From Hahellaceae bacterium (GTDB taxonomy: Bacteria; Pseudomonadota; Gammaproteobacteria; Pseudomonadales; Oleiphilaceae), in contig JACKOB010000003.1 in NCBI GenBank assembly GCA_024234575.1, forward strand, positions 372,001 through 436,000: a DNA stretch of 64,000 nt, in the 5' to 3' direction. The notes under the pieces were generated by a model, which ran no database searches, had not been told where the DNA came from, and was given only the letters and a program-made list of their open reading frames with translations. Positions within the stretch are counted from its first letter, which is position 1. The number at the start of each line of letters is the position of its first letter. This document shows, in pieces, positions 52,889-62,229 of this stretch. The translations under genes and the position numbers were made by a program.

Positions 52889-53272
52889 ATGAAAAAACAG
52901 TTCGCACTTTTTATCCTCGTCGGCGGCATTCAATACCTGCTGGATGCCAGCGTGTTTTCTATATTGATTCTTTATCTCACGCCGGAGTTCGCCAATGTGT
53001 TCTCTAGAATGGCGGGGGCTGCTTCGGGTTATATTCTAAATGGGCGTTACACGTTTAAATCCGAAGGGAAGGCGGTGATAAGCACGTCAGGATTTTTTCG
53101 TTTTACTGCGGTCTGGTGCTTCATGACCGCAATCAGTACTTTATCGATCAGCTTATTAATGAGTTGGTCTAGCAATAACGACTGGGGGTTTGCTGTTTTC
53201 AGCAAGCTGCTGGTAGAGGCGGTGATGGTGGTTTTTAGTTTTGCTCTACAAAAATTCTTTGTGTTTCGGTGA
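52889..53272 (+). CDS. gtrA: GtrA-like membrane protein
   Basis: 127 residues with four hydrophobic helices, the size and layout of GtrA flippases that flip undecaprenyl-linked single sugars. It overlaps the convergent GtrB-like gene by 27 bases, an arrangement unlike the usual same-strand gtrA-gtrB order. Probably works with that transferase. Confidence 0.8.
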   Translation: MKKQFALFILVGGIQYLLDASVFSILILYLTPEFANVFSRMAGAASGYILNGRYTFKSEGKAVISTSGFFRFTAVWCFMTAISTLSISLLMSWSSNNDWGFAVFSKLLVEAVMVVFSFALQKFFVFR

Positions 53273-54253
53273 ATTGGTATCTGATGCTGAATGTGCTTGT
53301 TCAGATGCCTGGCTATATCGCTGTCTGACAATATATATCGGCCTCTGTTTGCTCTCACTATAGATTCGCCCGATATATTCACCCAGCACACCGATACCCA
53401 TTAATTGAATGCCTCCCAGAAAAAGTACAGCAACAAGTAATGATGCGTAACCTGGAACGTCAATTCCAAAGGCCAGTGTTTTGATCACGATCCAGCTGCC
53501 ATAAATCAACGAGAGCAGCGCAACGCTGAGGCCAGTGTAGGTCCATACAGACAGCGGTGCAGTGCTAAAGCTCGTGATACCTTCAATGGCAAGCCCCCAT
53601 AAACGTCGCGTGTTGAAAGACGAGGCTCCGGAGCGGCGGGGGGCCACTTCAAACTCTACGGTGCTTTGTCGAAATCCTACCCAGGCGAAAAGGCCTTTCA
53701 TAAATCGTCTGCGCTCGGGCAGAGTTTTTAATGCTGCCACGACGGTTCTATCCATTAGGCGAAAGTCGCCGACATCTCTAGGAATTTCACAATCTGATAT
53801 GCGATTGTGCAGCTTGTAAAAATACTGGGTGACGAACTTTTGTAAAGGATGGTCTGTCGTGCGGGATTTTCTTTTCGCCAGCACGACGTCACTTCCTTGT
53901 TCCCACTGCTGAATCATTGGGATAATAGTTTCGGGTGGGTGCTGTAAATCTGCATCAATAGGAATAACTGCATCACCGGTAGCGGCATCCAGGCCGGCGG
54001 TAAGGGCCGCTTCTTTGCCAAAGTTACGAGAAAGCTCGAGCACTATTATATTGGTGTTCCGTTTGGCATGCTGGCATAGCCGCTCTAGTGTGTTATCCCG
54101 GCTGCCATCATCGACACAAATAATTTCGAAACGATAGTTGTGCAACTCATCAATAATAGTTTCAAGCCTCTGAAAGAATGCGTCTAAGCTGTGTTCTTCG
54201 TTAAAGCACGGAACGATAAGCGATATGCATCGGGCGGTGGTGTGTTGGCTCAT
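53246..54253 (-). CDS. gtrB: GtrB/DPM1-like bactoprenol glycosyltransferase
   Basis: 335 residues: cytoplasmic GT2 domain (ISLIVPCFNEEHSLDAFFQRLE; VDDGSRDNTLERL; ADLQHPPETI with DxD; KRKSRTTDHPLQKF) followed by two C-terminal membrane helices. This is the form that makes undecaprenyl-phosphate sugar for periplasmic side-chain addition by a GT-C enzyme. The GtrA-like gene is directly convergent. Donor sugar unknown. Confidence 0.9.
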   Translation of the reverse strand: MSQHTTARCISLIVPCFNEEHSLDAFFQRLETIIDELHNYRFEIICVDDGSRDNTLERLCQHAKRNTNIIVLELSRNFGKEAALTAGLDAATGDAVIPIDADLQHPPETIIPMIQQWEQGSDVVLAKRKSRTTDHPLQKFVTQYFYKLHNRISDCEIPRDVGDFRLMDRTVVAALKTLPERRRFMKGLFAWVGFRQSTVEFEVAPRRSGASSFNTRRLWGLAIEGITSFSTAPLSVWTYTGLSVALLSLIYGSWIVIKTLAFGIDVPGYASLLVAVLFLGGIQLMGIGVLGEYIGRIYSESKQRPIYIVRQRYSQASEQAHSASDTNSPKHKEFL

Positions 54254-54503
54254 TGCGGTCTCTCTATTTCGTCGCTTTAATTGGCCGGTATGGCTCGTCG
54301 CTATTAAATGATAAGCTTTTGTGGCTTAGTGCTCATCGTGGCTGATTTTTTACACTTGTTGTCTGGGAGTTTATTCTAAAATCAGGCGATTGATAAGTTG
54401 TGCCTGGATAGCTGAAGTGGCATGGTGATTGAGTTCTGCTCTAATTTAAATACTTACATGGTGATTTCCTGAAAACTTGTTTTTATTCTGACGTAAACAC
54501 GAT

Positions 54504-55304
54504 ATGCAGACTTTGACTATTTCATGCGTTTTATACAACTCTGACCCGCAAATGTTGCGACAGACGTTTTATTCTCTGGGTCAGTCCATTAGCGTGCTCG
54601 ATGGGGTAAATGTAAGCCTGGATGTGATTGACAATGCTTCTGTAAAGCAATTTTATGATATGCCTGAAATTGGTGCTCGATGTTATCAGGTGCATGAGCA
54701 TTTCGGCCACGGCAATATTGGCTTCGGCGCAGGGCACAACCTGTCGATAAAAAATGCCAGTTCGACTTACCATCTGATCCTGAACCCTGATGTGATTTTG
54801 GACCCGTCAACATTACAGACAGCTTTGGCGTATATGGATGCTAATCCTGACGTAGTTTTATTATCACCAGAGTCGAGAGATCCTGCATCGGGTGAGGTGC
54901 AGTTTCAGTGCAAGGGCTATCCAAGTCTTCTTGTTCTGGCGCTAAGGCTGCTGAATATTGCTTGGTTGAATTCGCTTTTTGCATCGCCACTTGCGAGATA
55001 TGAAGAAAGGGAGCGCATTAGAGCAGGTAAACCATTTGCAGCGATGATTGTTAGCGGCTGTTTTATGCTTTTTCGTACGGATGCGTTGAAGGCGCTTGGT
55101 GGGTTCGATGAGAGATATTTTCTTTATTTCGAAGATTTCGACCTGTCACTGCGGGCGCAAAAACTAGGTAGAGTCGTCTATTATCCTGGCGTTAGAATAC
55201 AGCACTACGGTGGTGGTGCTGGGCGAAAAGGCTGGCGTCACATTAAGATGTTTTTGCGCTCAGCGCTTACTTTTTTTAATCGACATGGCTGGAAGTGGTT
55301 TTGA
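54504..55304 (+). CDS. Family 2 glycosyltransferase (rhamnosyltransferase-like)
   Basis: 266 residues, GT-A fold. Seen: ISCVLYNSDPQMLRQTFYSL, DVIDNAS, GHGNIGFGAGHNLSIKNAS, LNPDVILDPSTL, SGCFMLFRTDALKALGGFDERYFLYFEDFDLSLR: the pattern of WbbL/rhamnosyltransferase-like enzymes. Start ATG 54504 has only a weak ribosome binding site. It leads the wbpV-wbpL-wbpM-like run. Rhamnose as donor is likely because all rml genes are nearby, but it is inferred. Confidence 0.88.
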   Translation: MQTLTISCVLYNSDPQMLRQTFYSLGQSISVLDGVNVSLDVIDNASVKQFYDMPEIGARCYQVHEHFGHGNIGFGAGHNLSIKNASSTYHLILNPDVILDPSTLQTALAYMDANPDVVLLSPESRDPASGEVQFQCKGYPSLLVLALRLLNIAWLNSLFASPLARYEERERIRAGKPFAAMIVSGCFMLFRTDALKALGGFDERYFLYFEDFDLSLRAQKLGRVVYYPGVRIQHYGGGAGRKGWRHIKMFLRSALTFFNRHGWKWF

Positions 55305-55338
55305 TATCTAATAAATTACCGCTCGCTGAAACAATGAA

Positions 55339-56289
55339 ATGAAGATTTTTATCACTGGGATTTCAGGTTTTGTGGGGTCGTACCTTAGTGGGTACCTACG
55401 ACGGCGTGGGTTCGAGGTTGTCGGTGTCTCAAGTACTTTGCTGGTTGAGAACGATGAGCAGGACACCATTTCTTATGCTGCGTTCGATAGACTTGCCTCT
55501 CAAGGTAAAACTAAGGGGAGTGTGATTGTGCACTGCGCCGGACGTGCGCATGTTATGCATGAAAATGCGCAAGACCCTGAAAAAGAGTATTTCGCCATTA
55601 ATGCGGATCTTACTCGCACTGTGAGAGATATCGCGGTAAAAGGCGGTGCCAGCCAGATGATTTTTTTTAGTTCGGTTAAGGTTAATGGTGAGCGTTCATT
55701 AAAGCCGTTTTCGCCTGAAGACATACCGCACCCCGAAGACGCCTATGGTAAGAGTAAACTGGCAGGTGAGCGGTGTTTGCTGGATGATGGGGTACAGCAA
55801 TGTATCGAGAAAGGCGTTTGTTTTACGGTTATTCGCTTGCCTCTGGTCTATGGCAAGGGTGTCAAAGGGAATTTGCTAATGCTTAAGTCGGCTCTCAGTA
55901 AATATATACCCTTACCTTTTGGCCTCGTTCAAAATAAAAGAGACATGGTAAGTTTGGCCAACCTTTCGTCGTTAGTATTGCACTTTGTTCAGTTTCGGCC
56001 TAAATCATCGTCGGTTTGGATGGTATCCGATGGGCAAAGCCTGACAACCAGTGATATTTGCCGATTAATTGCCTCTGGTACTGGGCGGCCCGCGATATTA
56101 CTACCGGTTCCGAAATGGCTGCTGGCGCGGGGTTTTAAGTTGATCGGTAAACCGCAATATATTGACCGCTTGCTTGGTGATCTTGAAGTAGATATCAGCA
56201 AAACCCTTAGCACTGGCTGGCGTCCGGAGCTCACTGTGCAAGAAGGCTTTGCGGAAATGTGTGGTGCAGAGTTGAGGGCGGGGATGTGA
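55339..56289 (+). CDS. NAD-dependent sugar-nucleotide epimerase/dehydratase (WbpV-like)
   Basis: 316 residues, extended short-chain dehydrogenase: TGISGFVGSYLSGYL at the start, HCAGRAHVMHE, SSVKVNGERS (the active-site Ser), and YGKSKLAGE (YxxxK). This sub-family (WbpV/WbgU-like UDP-hexose 4-epimerases or reductases) pairs with WbpL- and WbpM-like enzymes in Pseudomonas. A four-base overlap (GTGA) joins it to the next gene. Exact reaction unknown. Confidence 0.85.
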   Translation: MKIFITGISGFVGSYLSGYLRRRGFEVVGVSSTLLVENDEQDTISYAAFDRLASQGKTKGSVIVHCAGRAHVMHENAQDPEKEYFAINADLTRTVRDIAVKGGASQMIFFSSVKVNGERSLKPFSPEDIPHPEDAYGKSKLAGERCLLDDGVQQCIEKGVCFTVIRLPLVYGKGVKGNLLMLKSALSKYIPLPFGLVQNKRDMVSLANLSSLVLHFVQFRPKSSSVWMVSDGQSLTTSDICRLIASGTGRPAILLPVPKWLLARGFKLIGKPQYIDRLLGDLEVDISKTLSTGWRPELTVQEGFAEMCGAELRAGM

Positions 56290-57368
56290 CGTATTATTCA
56301 TTGTGTGCACCGATTGTTTTTGCATTTGTGGTGACATTTTTTGCCACATCTTTGCTGAAACGTCTCGCTATCAGGCACTCCTGGCTTGATGAGCCAAACC
56401 AGCGCAGCTCTCACTCTACGCCTACGCCTAAAAGTGGTGGCGTTGGGTTTGGTTTGGCAATTTGTATGACCTGGATAGGCTGGGGGCCGTTCATTGCGGG
56501 GACTGTTTCCCTGACTGATCCGACAATATCAGCGCTGATCAGCCTGTTGTCACAAATGGAAAACTACATGCTCGCTTTGATTTCTGCGACGGTTGTTATA
56601 GCGATGGTCGGCTTGGTTGATGACAGGGTGCATTTGTCTCCGCGGTTGCGTTTAGTGTTTCATTTTTTGTGTTCGGCCCTGGTTTTGTTTCATCTCCCTG
56701 CAATGCCTGTTTTAACGGGCTTGTCATTTTTGCCAGATGCTTTGTTGTTTATAGTGATCGTTATTGCCATGGTCTGGTTTATCAATCTGTTTAATTTTAT
56801 GGACGGCATTGATGGTATCGCCGTTATCGAGGCGCTAAGTATTTTGCTTGGTATGACACTGCTTGTTGGTATGTTTGGGCGCAATCAACTGGAGACGCTT
56901 AGCGTGGTGTTGCCAGTAATTGCAGCACTTGTGGCTTTTTTGTGGTGGAATTGGGCACCCGCTAAAATATTTATGGGCGATGCCGGCAGTGGATTTTTGG
57001 GGTTGTTACTTCCCGGCTTAATGTTGTTGGTCTCATGGGTTTCGGAGATCAGTTTGCTCAGCATCATTATTTTATCTGGTGTTTTCGTCATGGATGCGAC
57101 AGTCACACTGTTGCGGAGGTTTCTAAGCAAACAGCAAGTCTCTCAGGCACACCGCAGTCACACCTATCAAATCCTCTCGCGCCGATGGCAGAGTCATTCC
57201 CGTGTTAGTTTGGTTGTCGCGGCAATTAATTTCTTTTGGTTGTTGCCTTTGTCAGTGTTGTCCCAGTGGTTTGCTGATTCACTATTTTTATGGGTAATTT
57301 TAGTGATTGCTTGGGCTCCTTTAGGTATAATTTCGCACCACTGCGGTGCCGGCCTTAAAAATGATTAG
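56286..57368 (+). CDS. wbpL: WecA/WbpL-like undecaprenyl-phosphate sugar-1-phosphate transferase
   Basis: Polyprenyl-phosphate transferase of the MraY/WecA superfamily that starts the O-antigen repeat on undecaprenyl phosphate. About ten membrane helices; DEPNQRSSHSTPTPKSGGVGFG (motif with the conserved DxxxxR/SHxxPTPxGGG), IDDR-like VDDRVHLSPRLRL, NFMDGIDGIAVIEAL and GDAGSGFLGLLL. The GTG at 56286 overlaps the epimerase stop; GAGGGCGGGG lies upstream. A longer frame from 56259 is less likely. 360 residues. Confidence 0.9.
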   Translation: MTYYSLCAPIVFAFVVTFFATSLLKRLAIRHSWLDEPNQRSSHSTPTPKSGGVGFGLAICMTWIGWGPFIAGTVSLTDPTISALISLLSQMENYMLALISATVVIAMVGLVDDRVHLSPRLRLVFHFLCSALVLFHLPAMPVLTGLSFLPDALLFIVIVIAMVWFINLFNFMDGIDGIAVIEALSILLGMTLLVGMFGRNQLETLSVVLPVIAALVAFLWWNWAPAKIFMGDAGSGFLGLLLPGLMLLVSWVSEISLLSIIILSGVFVMDATVTLLRRFLSKQQVSQAHRSHTYQILSRRWQSHSRVSLVVAAINFFWLLPLSVLSQWFADSLFLWVILVIAWAPLGIISHHCGAGLKND

Positions 57369-57380
57369 GCAGGTTTATCG

Positions 57381-57409
57381 GGTATCTTAATAGCGGTTAT
57401 TAACATACC
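57381..57409. repeat. Hairpin between wbpL and wbpM
   Basis: GGTAT-c-TTAATA, loop GCGGT, TATTAA-c-ATACC: 11 paired bases with one C-C mismatch. No T-tract. Its left arm and loop share 18 of 21 bases with 59574-59594 before manC. Could be an operator or an RNA element. Confidence 0.45.
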
Positions 57410-57527
57410 GGTCTAACCTGACAATACTTATGATTTTTTTGCTTGTTTAATATCTGTGGTGTTGGTAACTTAACTGCCAAAGGGAACGCTAATGCGCGTT
57501 AAAACTAGAATTAGCCGAATGTAACGG

Positions 57528-59477
57528 ATGATTTCAATTCTTTTTGACCTTCCTCGTAGCCAAAAACGCTTTGTATCAGTGTGTGCTGATATGATCTTTA
57601 TTCCTATGGCCTTTTGGCTGGCGATGTCTTTCAGGGCAGACCAGCTATACATTCCTGAAAGCAACAGTGTAATTTGGGCCGTGGCTGTTACAGTTATCGC
57701 CAGTGTCGTTGCTTTTATTCGTCTTGGGCTTTACCGCGCCGTCATTCGCTATATGAGTAATCACGCTCTGATTGCAGTCGTTACTGGCGTTACCTTATCT
57801 GCGTTAGTCCTGGGTACTTCCGGGTTTGCCTTCCAGGCACCCATCCCAAGGTCTGTTCCATTAATTTACTGGTGTTTGGCTTTGTTGTTTGTGGGTGGCT
57901 CACGAATGATGATTCGCTCGGTCTATCAACATCAAATGCGAAAAGCTAAAGAACGGGTAATAATATACGGTGCAGGAAGCTCTGGTCTGCAGTTAAGTTC
58001 GGTTTTATATCAGGGTAGTCAGTTTCAACCCGTTGCATTCATAGACGACAACCCTAAGCGGCAGGGAAATATCCTCAACGGGCTGCGTGTTTATCCTCCT
58101 GCGTATCTTGCACAAACCATTGAAAAATATGGAGCGCATCGAATTCTGTTAGCTTTGGGTGGGGCTCCTCGCTCTAAAAGAGGCCTTATTCTTCGCTATC
58201 TTGAAGATATGCCCGTGAAGGTGCAAACCATTCCGTCCATGTCGGATATTGTCAGTGGTAAGGCGACCATTGCCGAAGTTCGGGACGTTGATATCGATGA
58301 TTTACTCGGTCGTGATGAAGTGATACCTGATGAACGGCTGCTGAAAACCTGCATTGCCAACAAAGTGGTGATGGTGACAGGGGCAGGTGGTTCTATTGGT
58401 GCCGAGTTGTGCCGCCAGATTCTTGAGCACGAGCCTCGGCGTATTGTGTTGTTTGAATTGTCTGAATTTGCCTTGTACTCCATCGAACAAGAACTGCAAA
58501 GAAGTATAGACTCCCGTCATCTCCGCGTTGAATTGGCTTCTGTGTTGGGCTCGGTGCAGAAAGAACACCGAATGGAAGTGATTTTACAAACTTTCGGCGT
58601 GCAAACGGTATATCACGCCGCCGCCTATAAGCATGTACCCATGGTTGAGCACAATGTGGTCGAAGGGGTGCGCAATAACGTATTTGGAACCTGGTATGCG
58701 GCTGAAGCAGCGATTCGCGCGGGCGTAGAAACGTTTGTGTTGATTTCGACCGATAAGGCTGTGCGCCCAACCAATGTGATGGGTGCTAGCAAGCGTATGG
58801 CTGAGCTCATTCTGCAAGGTCTGGCTGTTAGGCAAAACAGAACGCGGTTCTGTATGGTTCGCTTTGGTAACGTGCTTGGCTCTTCTGGTTCTGTCGTACC
58901 GCTGTTTAGGTCGCAGATAGAGAAGGGGGGGCCGGTGACAGTTACGCACCCTGATATTATCCGTTATTTTATGACCATTCCTGAGGCGGCGCAGCTGGTA
59001 TTACAGGCTGGATCTATGGGGGTTGGTGGTGAAGTTTTTGTACTGAATATGGGTGACCCGGTTAAAATCGCTGATCTGGCCAAAAAGATGATTCACTTGA
59101 TGGGGCTAGAAATCAAAGATGATAAGCATCCCGATGGTGATATTGAAATAGCCTATACTGGCTTGCGTCCCGGTGAAAAGCTTTTTGAAGAGTTGCTAAT
59201 CGGCGATAGTCCTCAAGGAACCGAGCATCCACGCATCATGATGGCACAGGAAAAATATCTGCCATGGGATGATGTTGCCGAATTGTTGGATCGTTTAGAT
59301 AGGGCTTGCCATATTTTTGATTGTGAGCGTGTGCGAGAGCTTCTTTTGTCGGCGCCCACTGATTTTGCACCAGCTAACGGTATTGAAGATCTTGTCTGGC
59401 AGCAGACGTCAGAGTTAGAGGGGTTATCTTCGAAGATTCAGATTCTCAAAAATCACAAAAAAGAAAGTATTGTCTAA
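57528..59477 (+). CDS. wbpM: WbpM/CapD-like UDP-N-acetylglucosamine 4,6-dehydratase
   Basis: 649 residues. The N-terminal ~130 residues hold four membrane helices; a first nucleotide-binding fold follows (YGAGSSGLQLSSVLYQ), then the catalytic Rossmann domain (VTGAGGSIGAELCRQI). The usual tyrosine of the YxxxK pair is methionine: M418 with K422 (TNVMGASKRMAE), the known WbpM variation. Produces UDP-4-keto-6-deoxy sugar for amino-sugar synthesis. It may feed the aminotransferase at the left edge. Long upstream gap (159 bases) contains a hairpin. Confidence 0.93.
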   Translation: MISILFDLPRSQKRFVSVCADMIFIPMAFWLAMSFRADQLYIPESNSVIWAVAVTVIASVVAFIRLGLYRAVIRYMSNHALIAVVTGVTLSALVLGTSGFAFQAPIPRSVPLIYWCLALLFVGGSRMMIRSVYQHQMRKAKERVIIYGAGSSGLQLSSVLYQGSQFQPVAFIDDNPKRQGNILNGLRVYPPAYLAQTIEKYGAHRILLALGGAPRSKRGLILRYLEDMPVKVQTIPSMSDIVSGKATIAEVRDVDIDDLLGRDEVIPDERLLKTCIANKVVMVTGAGGSIGAELCRQILEHEPRRIVLFELSEFALYSIEQELQRSIDSRHLRVELASVLGSVQKEHRMEVILQTFGVQTVYHAAAYKHVPMVEHNVVEGVRNNVFGTWYAAEAAIRAGVETFVLISTDKAVRPTNVMGASKRMAELILQGLAVRQNRTRFCMVRFGNVLGSSGSVVPLFRSQIEKGGPVTVTHPDIIRYFMTIPEAAQLVLQAGSMGVGGEVFVLNMGDPVKIADLAKKMIHLMGLEIKDDKHPDGDIEIAYTGLRPGEKLFEELLIGDSPQGTEHPRIMMAQEKYLPWDDVAELLDRLDRACHIFDCERVRELLLSAPTDFAPANGIEDLVWQQTSELEGLSSKIQILKNHKKESIV

Positions 59478-59573
59478 TACCCCAATTTCTTGTTGCACTG
59501 GTTTATTCTTCCGCCCCACCAACGTCAGATTTGGAAGGAGGGCAACGTCTTTGACCTTCTTGGACTATTATTA

Positions 59574-59594
59574 GGTGTCTTAACAGCGGTTCTT
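59574..59594 (+). promoter_or_regulatory. Motif upstream of manC shared with the wbpM upstream region
   Basis: 18 of 21 bases match 57381-57401 upstream of wbpM; common core TCTTAAYAGCGGTT. Lies 87 bases before the manC start. Two copies in front of two polysaccharide genes suggest a shared site, but only two are present and the copy here lacks the hairpin's right arm. Confidence 0.35.
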
Positions 59595-59680
59595 CGTTGA
59601 TTAGCTCCTGCGGTTTGATGTAAGAATTCTGCATTGGTAGCGTTTTATTAGAAACACACTTTTAGTAGTCGAGGTGTTCT

Positions 59681-61093
59681 GTGATCATCCCCACCATTTT
59701 ATCAGGTGGTTCTGGTACGAGATTGTGGCCGCTTTCGCGACGAAACTATCCCAAACAGTTTCATAATTTCGTAGACGACCACTCGCTCTTTAGCGCAACT
59801 TTGGCAAGAATTGCGTGCTTGTCAGGTGTGGGTCACAATATTGTGGTTTGCAATGAAGAGCATCGGTTCGTTGTGGCGACTTCGCTTCAGTCGCAGGGAT
59901 TACTTGAAAAAACATCGATAATCCTTGAACCATTTAGTCGCAACACAGCCCCCGCCATAGCTCTCGCAGCACACTCCGCGTTAAAAATATCTAGCGAAGC
60001 CATCCTCCTGGTGATGCCTGCTGATCATGTTATCTCTGACCCAGTTGCGCTATCGAAAGCCGTGCTTTCTGGGGAAGTGGTCGCGTCACAAGGAAAGTTG
60101 GTGACCTTTGGTGTGAAACCTAAAACGGCACATACAGGGTTTGGGTATATTCAGGCACAAGGACTACACAACAGTGGCTATTGTGATGTAGAAACATTCA
60201 TAGAAAAACCTGACTTGGAAAAAGCTGAGCAGTACGTTAAAGATGGTGGCTATTACTGGAACAGCGGTATGTTTATGTTTCGGGCTGATCGCATATTGGA
60301 AGAGTTAGATGTTTTTTCTGCTGATATCGTACAGTGTTCTCGGAATGCAATGGCAGCAGCATGTCTGGATATGGATTTTATTCGTGTTGATGGTGAGGCT
60401 TTTGCGCTTTCACCAGATATATCTATCGATTATGCGCTGATGGAGAAGACCTCTAATGCGGTGGTAATACCTTTAGATGCGGGCTGGAATGATGTGGGTT
60501 CATGGGAGGCTCTCTGGAATATAAGTGACAAGGATGCTGATGGTAATGTTTGCATAGGTGATGTCATAACCGAGGATGTTTGTGGCAGCTATATCCACTC
60601 GGGGGGACGCTTGATCGCGGCAATTGGTTTGGAAAACCATGTCATTGTCGAAACAGATGATGCAGTTTTAGTTGCTAATAAATCGAGGGTTCAGGATGTG
60701 AAGGTGCTAGTAGAGAGACTAAAAATACTGGGCCGAGCTGAACATGAATATCATCGAAAGGTGCATCGTCCATGGGGTACGTTCGAGCGACTGGCGGCCA
60801 ATGAAAGATTTCAGGTCAAACGAATAATCGTCAAGCCTGGTGCTCGGCTGTCATTACAGAAGCATCACTATCGCGCTGAACACTGGGTAGTGGTGAGTGG
60901 TACGGCGGTTGTGACGCGTGGAGAGGAGGAAATTTTATTAACGTCGGATCAGTCAACTTATATCCCGTTAGAAGTCATGCATCGCCTCGTAAACCCTGGT
61001 GATGTTCCGTTGGAAATCATCGAAGTACAAACTGGCTCTTATCTCGGCGAAGATGACATCGTGCGCTTTGATGATAACTATGGCAGAAGCTAG
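59681..61093 (+). CDS. manC: Mannose-1-phosphate guanylyltransferase / mannose-6-phosphate isomerase
   Basis: Bifunctional type II enzyme making GDP-mannose. N-terminal nucleotidyltransferase: LSGGSGTRLWPLSRRNYPKQF, FGYIQA, FIEKPD, WNSGMFMF. C-terminal cupin isomerase: HRPWGTFERLAANERFQVKRIIVKPGARLSLQKHHYRAEHWVVVSGTAVV. Start GTG 59681 with GAGGTG upstream. 470 residues, normal. Supplies GDP-mannose or, via other genes, GDP-perosamine or GDP-fucose; those downstream enzymes are not in the window. Confidence 0.96.
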   Translation: MIIPTILSGGSGTRLWPLSRRNYPKQFHNFVDDHSLFSATLARIACLSGVGHNIVVCNEEHRFVVATSLQSQGLLEKTSIILEPFSRNTAPAIALAAHSALKISSEAILLVMPADHVISDPVALSKAVLSGEVVASQGKLVTFGVKPKTAHTGFGYIQAQGLHNSGYCDVETFIEKPDLEKAEQYVKDGGYYWNSGMFMFRADRILEELDVFSADIVQCSRNAMAAACLDMDFIRVDGEAFALSPDISIDYALMEKTSNAVVIPLDAGWNDVGSWEALWNISDKDADGNVCIGDVITEDVCGSYIHSGGRLIAAIGLENHVIVETDDAVLVANKSRVQDVKVLVERLKILGRAEHEYHRKVHRPWGTFERLAANERFQVKRIIVKPGARLSLQKHHYRAEHWVVVSGTAVVTRGEEEILLTSDQSTYIPLEVMHRLVNPGDVPLEIIEVQTGSYLGEDDIVRFDDNYGRS

Positions 61094-61103
61094 CTGGTCA
61101 TTT

Positions 61104-61331
61104 TTAATAATGAGGTGGCGGGTTGTTGTCTTGGTTGTTATCAGACTCGAAGTGCATTTTCTCAAGTTGCTGCTTAAGTGTTCGGTTAGCGTTCCATAAC
61201 TGTTCTATCTGCTTTTGCTGGTCAGATACTGTCTTGTTGAGGGCCTCCAGCAGGTCTTCCTGAAAGGCTAGCCTGGTTTCGATGTTAATAATTGTTTCTT
61301 GCTCAATTGTGCTGCCATTTTTAGCCTGCAT
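61104..61331 (-). CDS. slyX: SlyX-family protein
   Basis: 75-residue coiled-coil protein of the SlyX family: IINIETRLAFQEDLLEALNKTVSDQQKQIEQLWNANRTLKQQLEKM, with the His/Pro-rich tail NPPPHY typical of the family. AAGGAG precedes ATG 61331. Convergent with manC, ten bases apart. Function unknown. Confidence 0.9.
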   Translation of the reverse strand: MQAKNGSTIEQETIINIETRLAFQEDLLEALNKTVSDQQKQIEQLWNANRTLKQQLEKMHFESDNNQDNNPPPHY

Positions 61332-61641
61332 TTATTACTCCTTAATCAAACCAGATTTTTAAAAAGCGCAGTTTTCGTTCTTATTTGATATGATACCGCG
61401 TGCCGCCAACTATAAAAAATAAAACCTAGTGTTTGTTGGTTGTCTGGCATCTGAGGGGAGGTGCGTTAAATCAGTTGCAAATGTGTACGTGGCTGAAAAT
61501 GCATAAGATAGTATCAATGGTTATTTCTGCTTAGTCCGATACAGGTCGTCGTTGTCCGACAGCCTTAGAGGTTGATTACCGTATCTCCACCTTCTCTATT
61601 TTCTATTTGTTTTTAATTCATGTATGACTTGAGGTTTTTGA
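61332..61641. other. Intergenic region before the cold-shock-domain gene
   Basis: 310 bases between divergent slyX and the CSD gene. A run TTTTCTATTTGTTTTTAATTC precedes the ribosome binding site (GAGG) of the CSD gene. A long leader would suit a cold-shock gene, but no conserved cold-box or promoter was recognised. Confidence 0.4.
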
Positions 61642-62157
61642 ATGAGTAATCAGTCTTCGCGTATTTTTTTAATGGCATTATTGGTTTCAATACCATCACC
61701 CATAATACTCGCTTTAATTGTGAGTGGCGTTGATGCAGATTTCAGGTTTGGTTCTGTTGATACGGCCGGTGTTTCTGGACTGTTAAGCTATCTCGGCACC
61801 GCTACGGGTATTATCGTTTATGTTTTATCCGCACTGCTTTTCTTGGCGGCAGCCTGTGTTGTGTCGTTTTTGACTGCTGGAAAATCATCATCTGAACGTG
61901 TGTTGGATGAGAGTGATGATGACGATGAAGAAATGGCTGGCGATGATGAGCGTGAAGCTGGCACCGTTAAGTGGTTTAACGTGAATAAAGGTTTTGGTTT
62001 CATTACCCGCGAAAATGGCGAAGATATTTTCGTACACTTCCGTTCTATTCGTGGCAGAGGTCACAGAAGCCTGCGCCAGGGGCAACCTGTCCGCTTTAGT
62101 GTCACTGAAGGTGATAAGGGCTTGCAGGCCGAAAACGTTTCTGTGCTTAAAGAGTGA
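61642..62157 (+). CDS. Membrane-anchored cold-shock-domain protein
   Basis: 171 residues. Two N-terminal membrane helices ([20 protein letters not shown] and [27 protein letters not shown]), an acidic linker ([13 protein letters not shown]), then a complete cold-shock domain with RNP1 KGFGFI and RNP2 DIFVHF. Free CspA is ~70 residues; here the nucleic-acid-binding domain is tethered to the cytoplasmic face of the membrane. Terminator follows. Role unknown. Confidence 0.9.
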   Translation: MSNQSSRIFLMALLVSIPSPIILALIVSGVDADFRFGSVDTAGVSGLLSYLGTATGIIVYVLSALLFLAAACVVSFLTAGKSSSERVLDESDDDDEEMAGDDEREAGTVKWFNVNKGFGFITRENGEDIFVHFRSIRGRGHRSLRQGQPVRFSVTEGDKGLQAENVSVLKE

Positions 62158-62177
62158 TGGCAGGATAAAGCAGTTTA

Positions 62178-62215
62178 AAAAAACCTCGTAATGTTACGAG
62201 GTTTTTTTATTTTTT
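62178..62215 (+). terminator. Rho-independent terminator
   Basis: AACCTCGTA (62182-62190) with TACGAGGTT (62195-62203), preceded by As and followed by a T-run; it can serve both the CSD gene and the convergent small gene. Confidence 0.88.
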
Positions 62216-62229
62216 CCAGGCCGCAAGCT

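Noticed and set aside
59634..59641. GGTAGCGT resembling the RfaH ops core before manC
   Set aside because: An 8-base match is expected about twice by chance in both strands of this window, and the rest of the JUMPstart element is missing.
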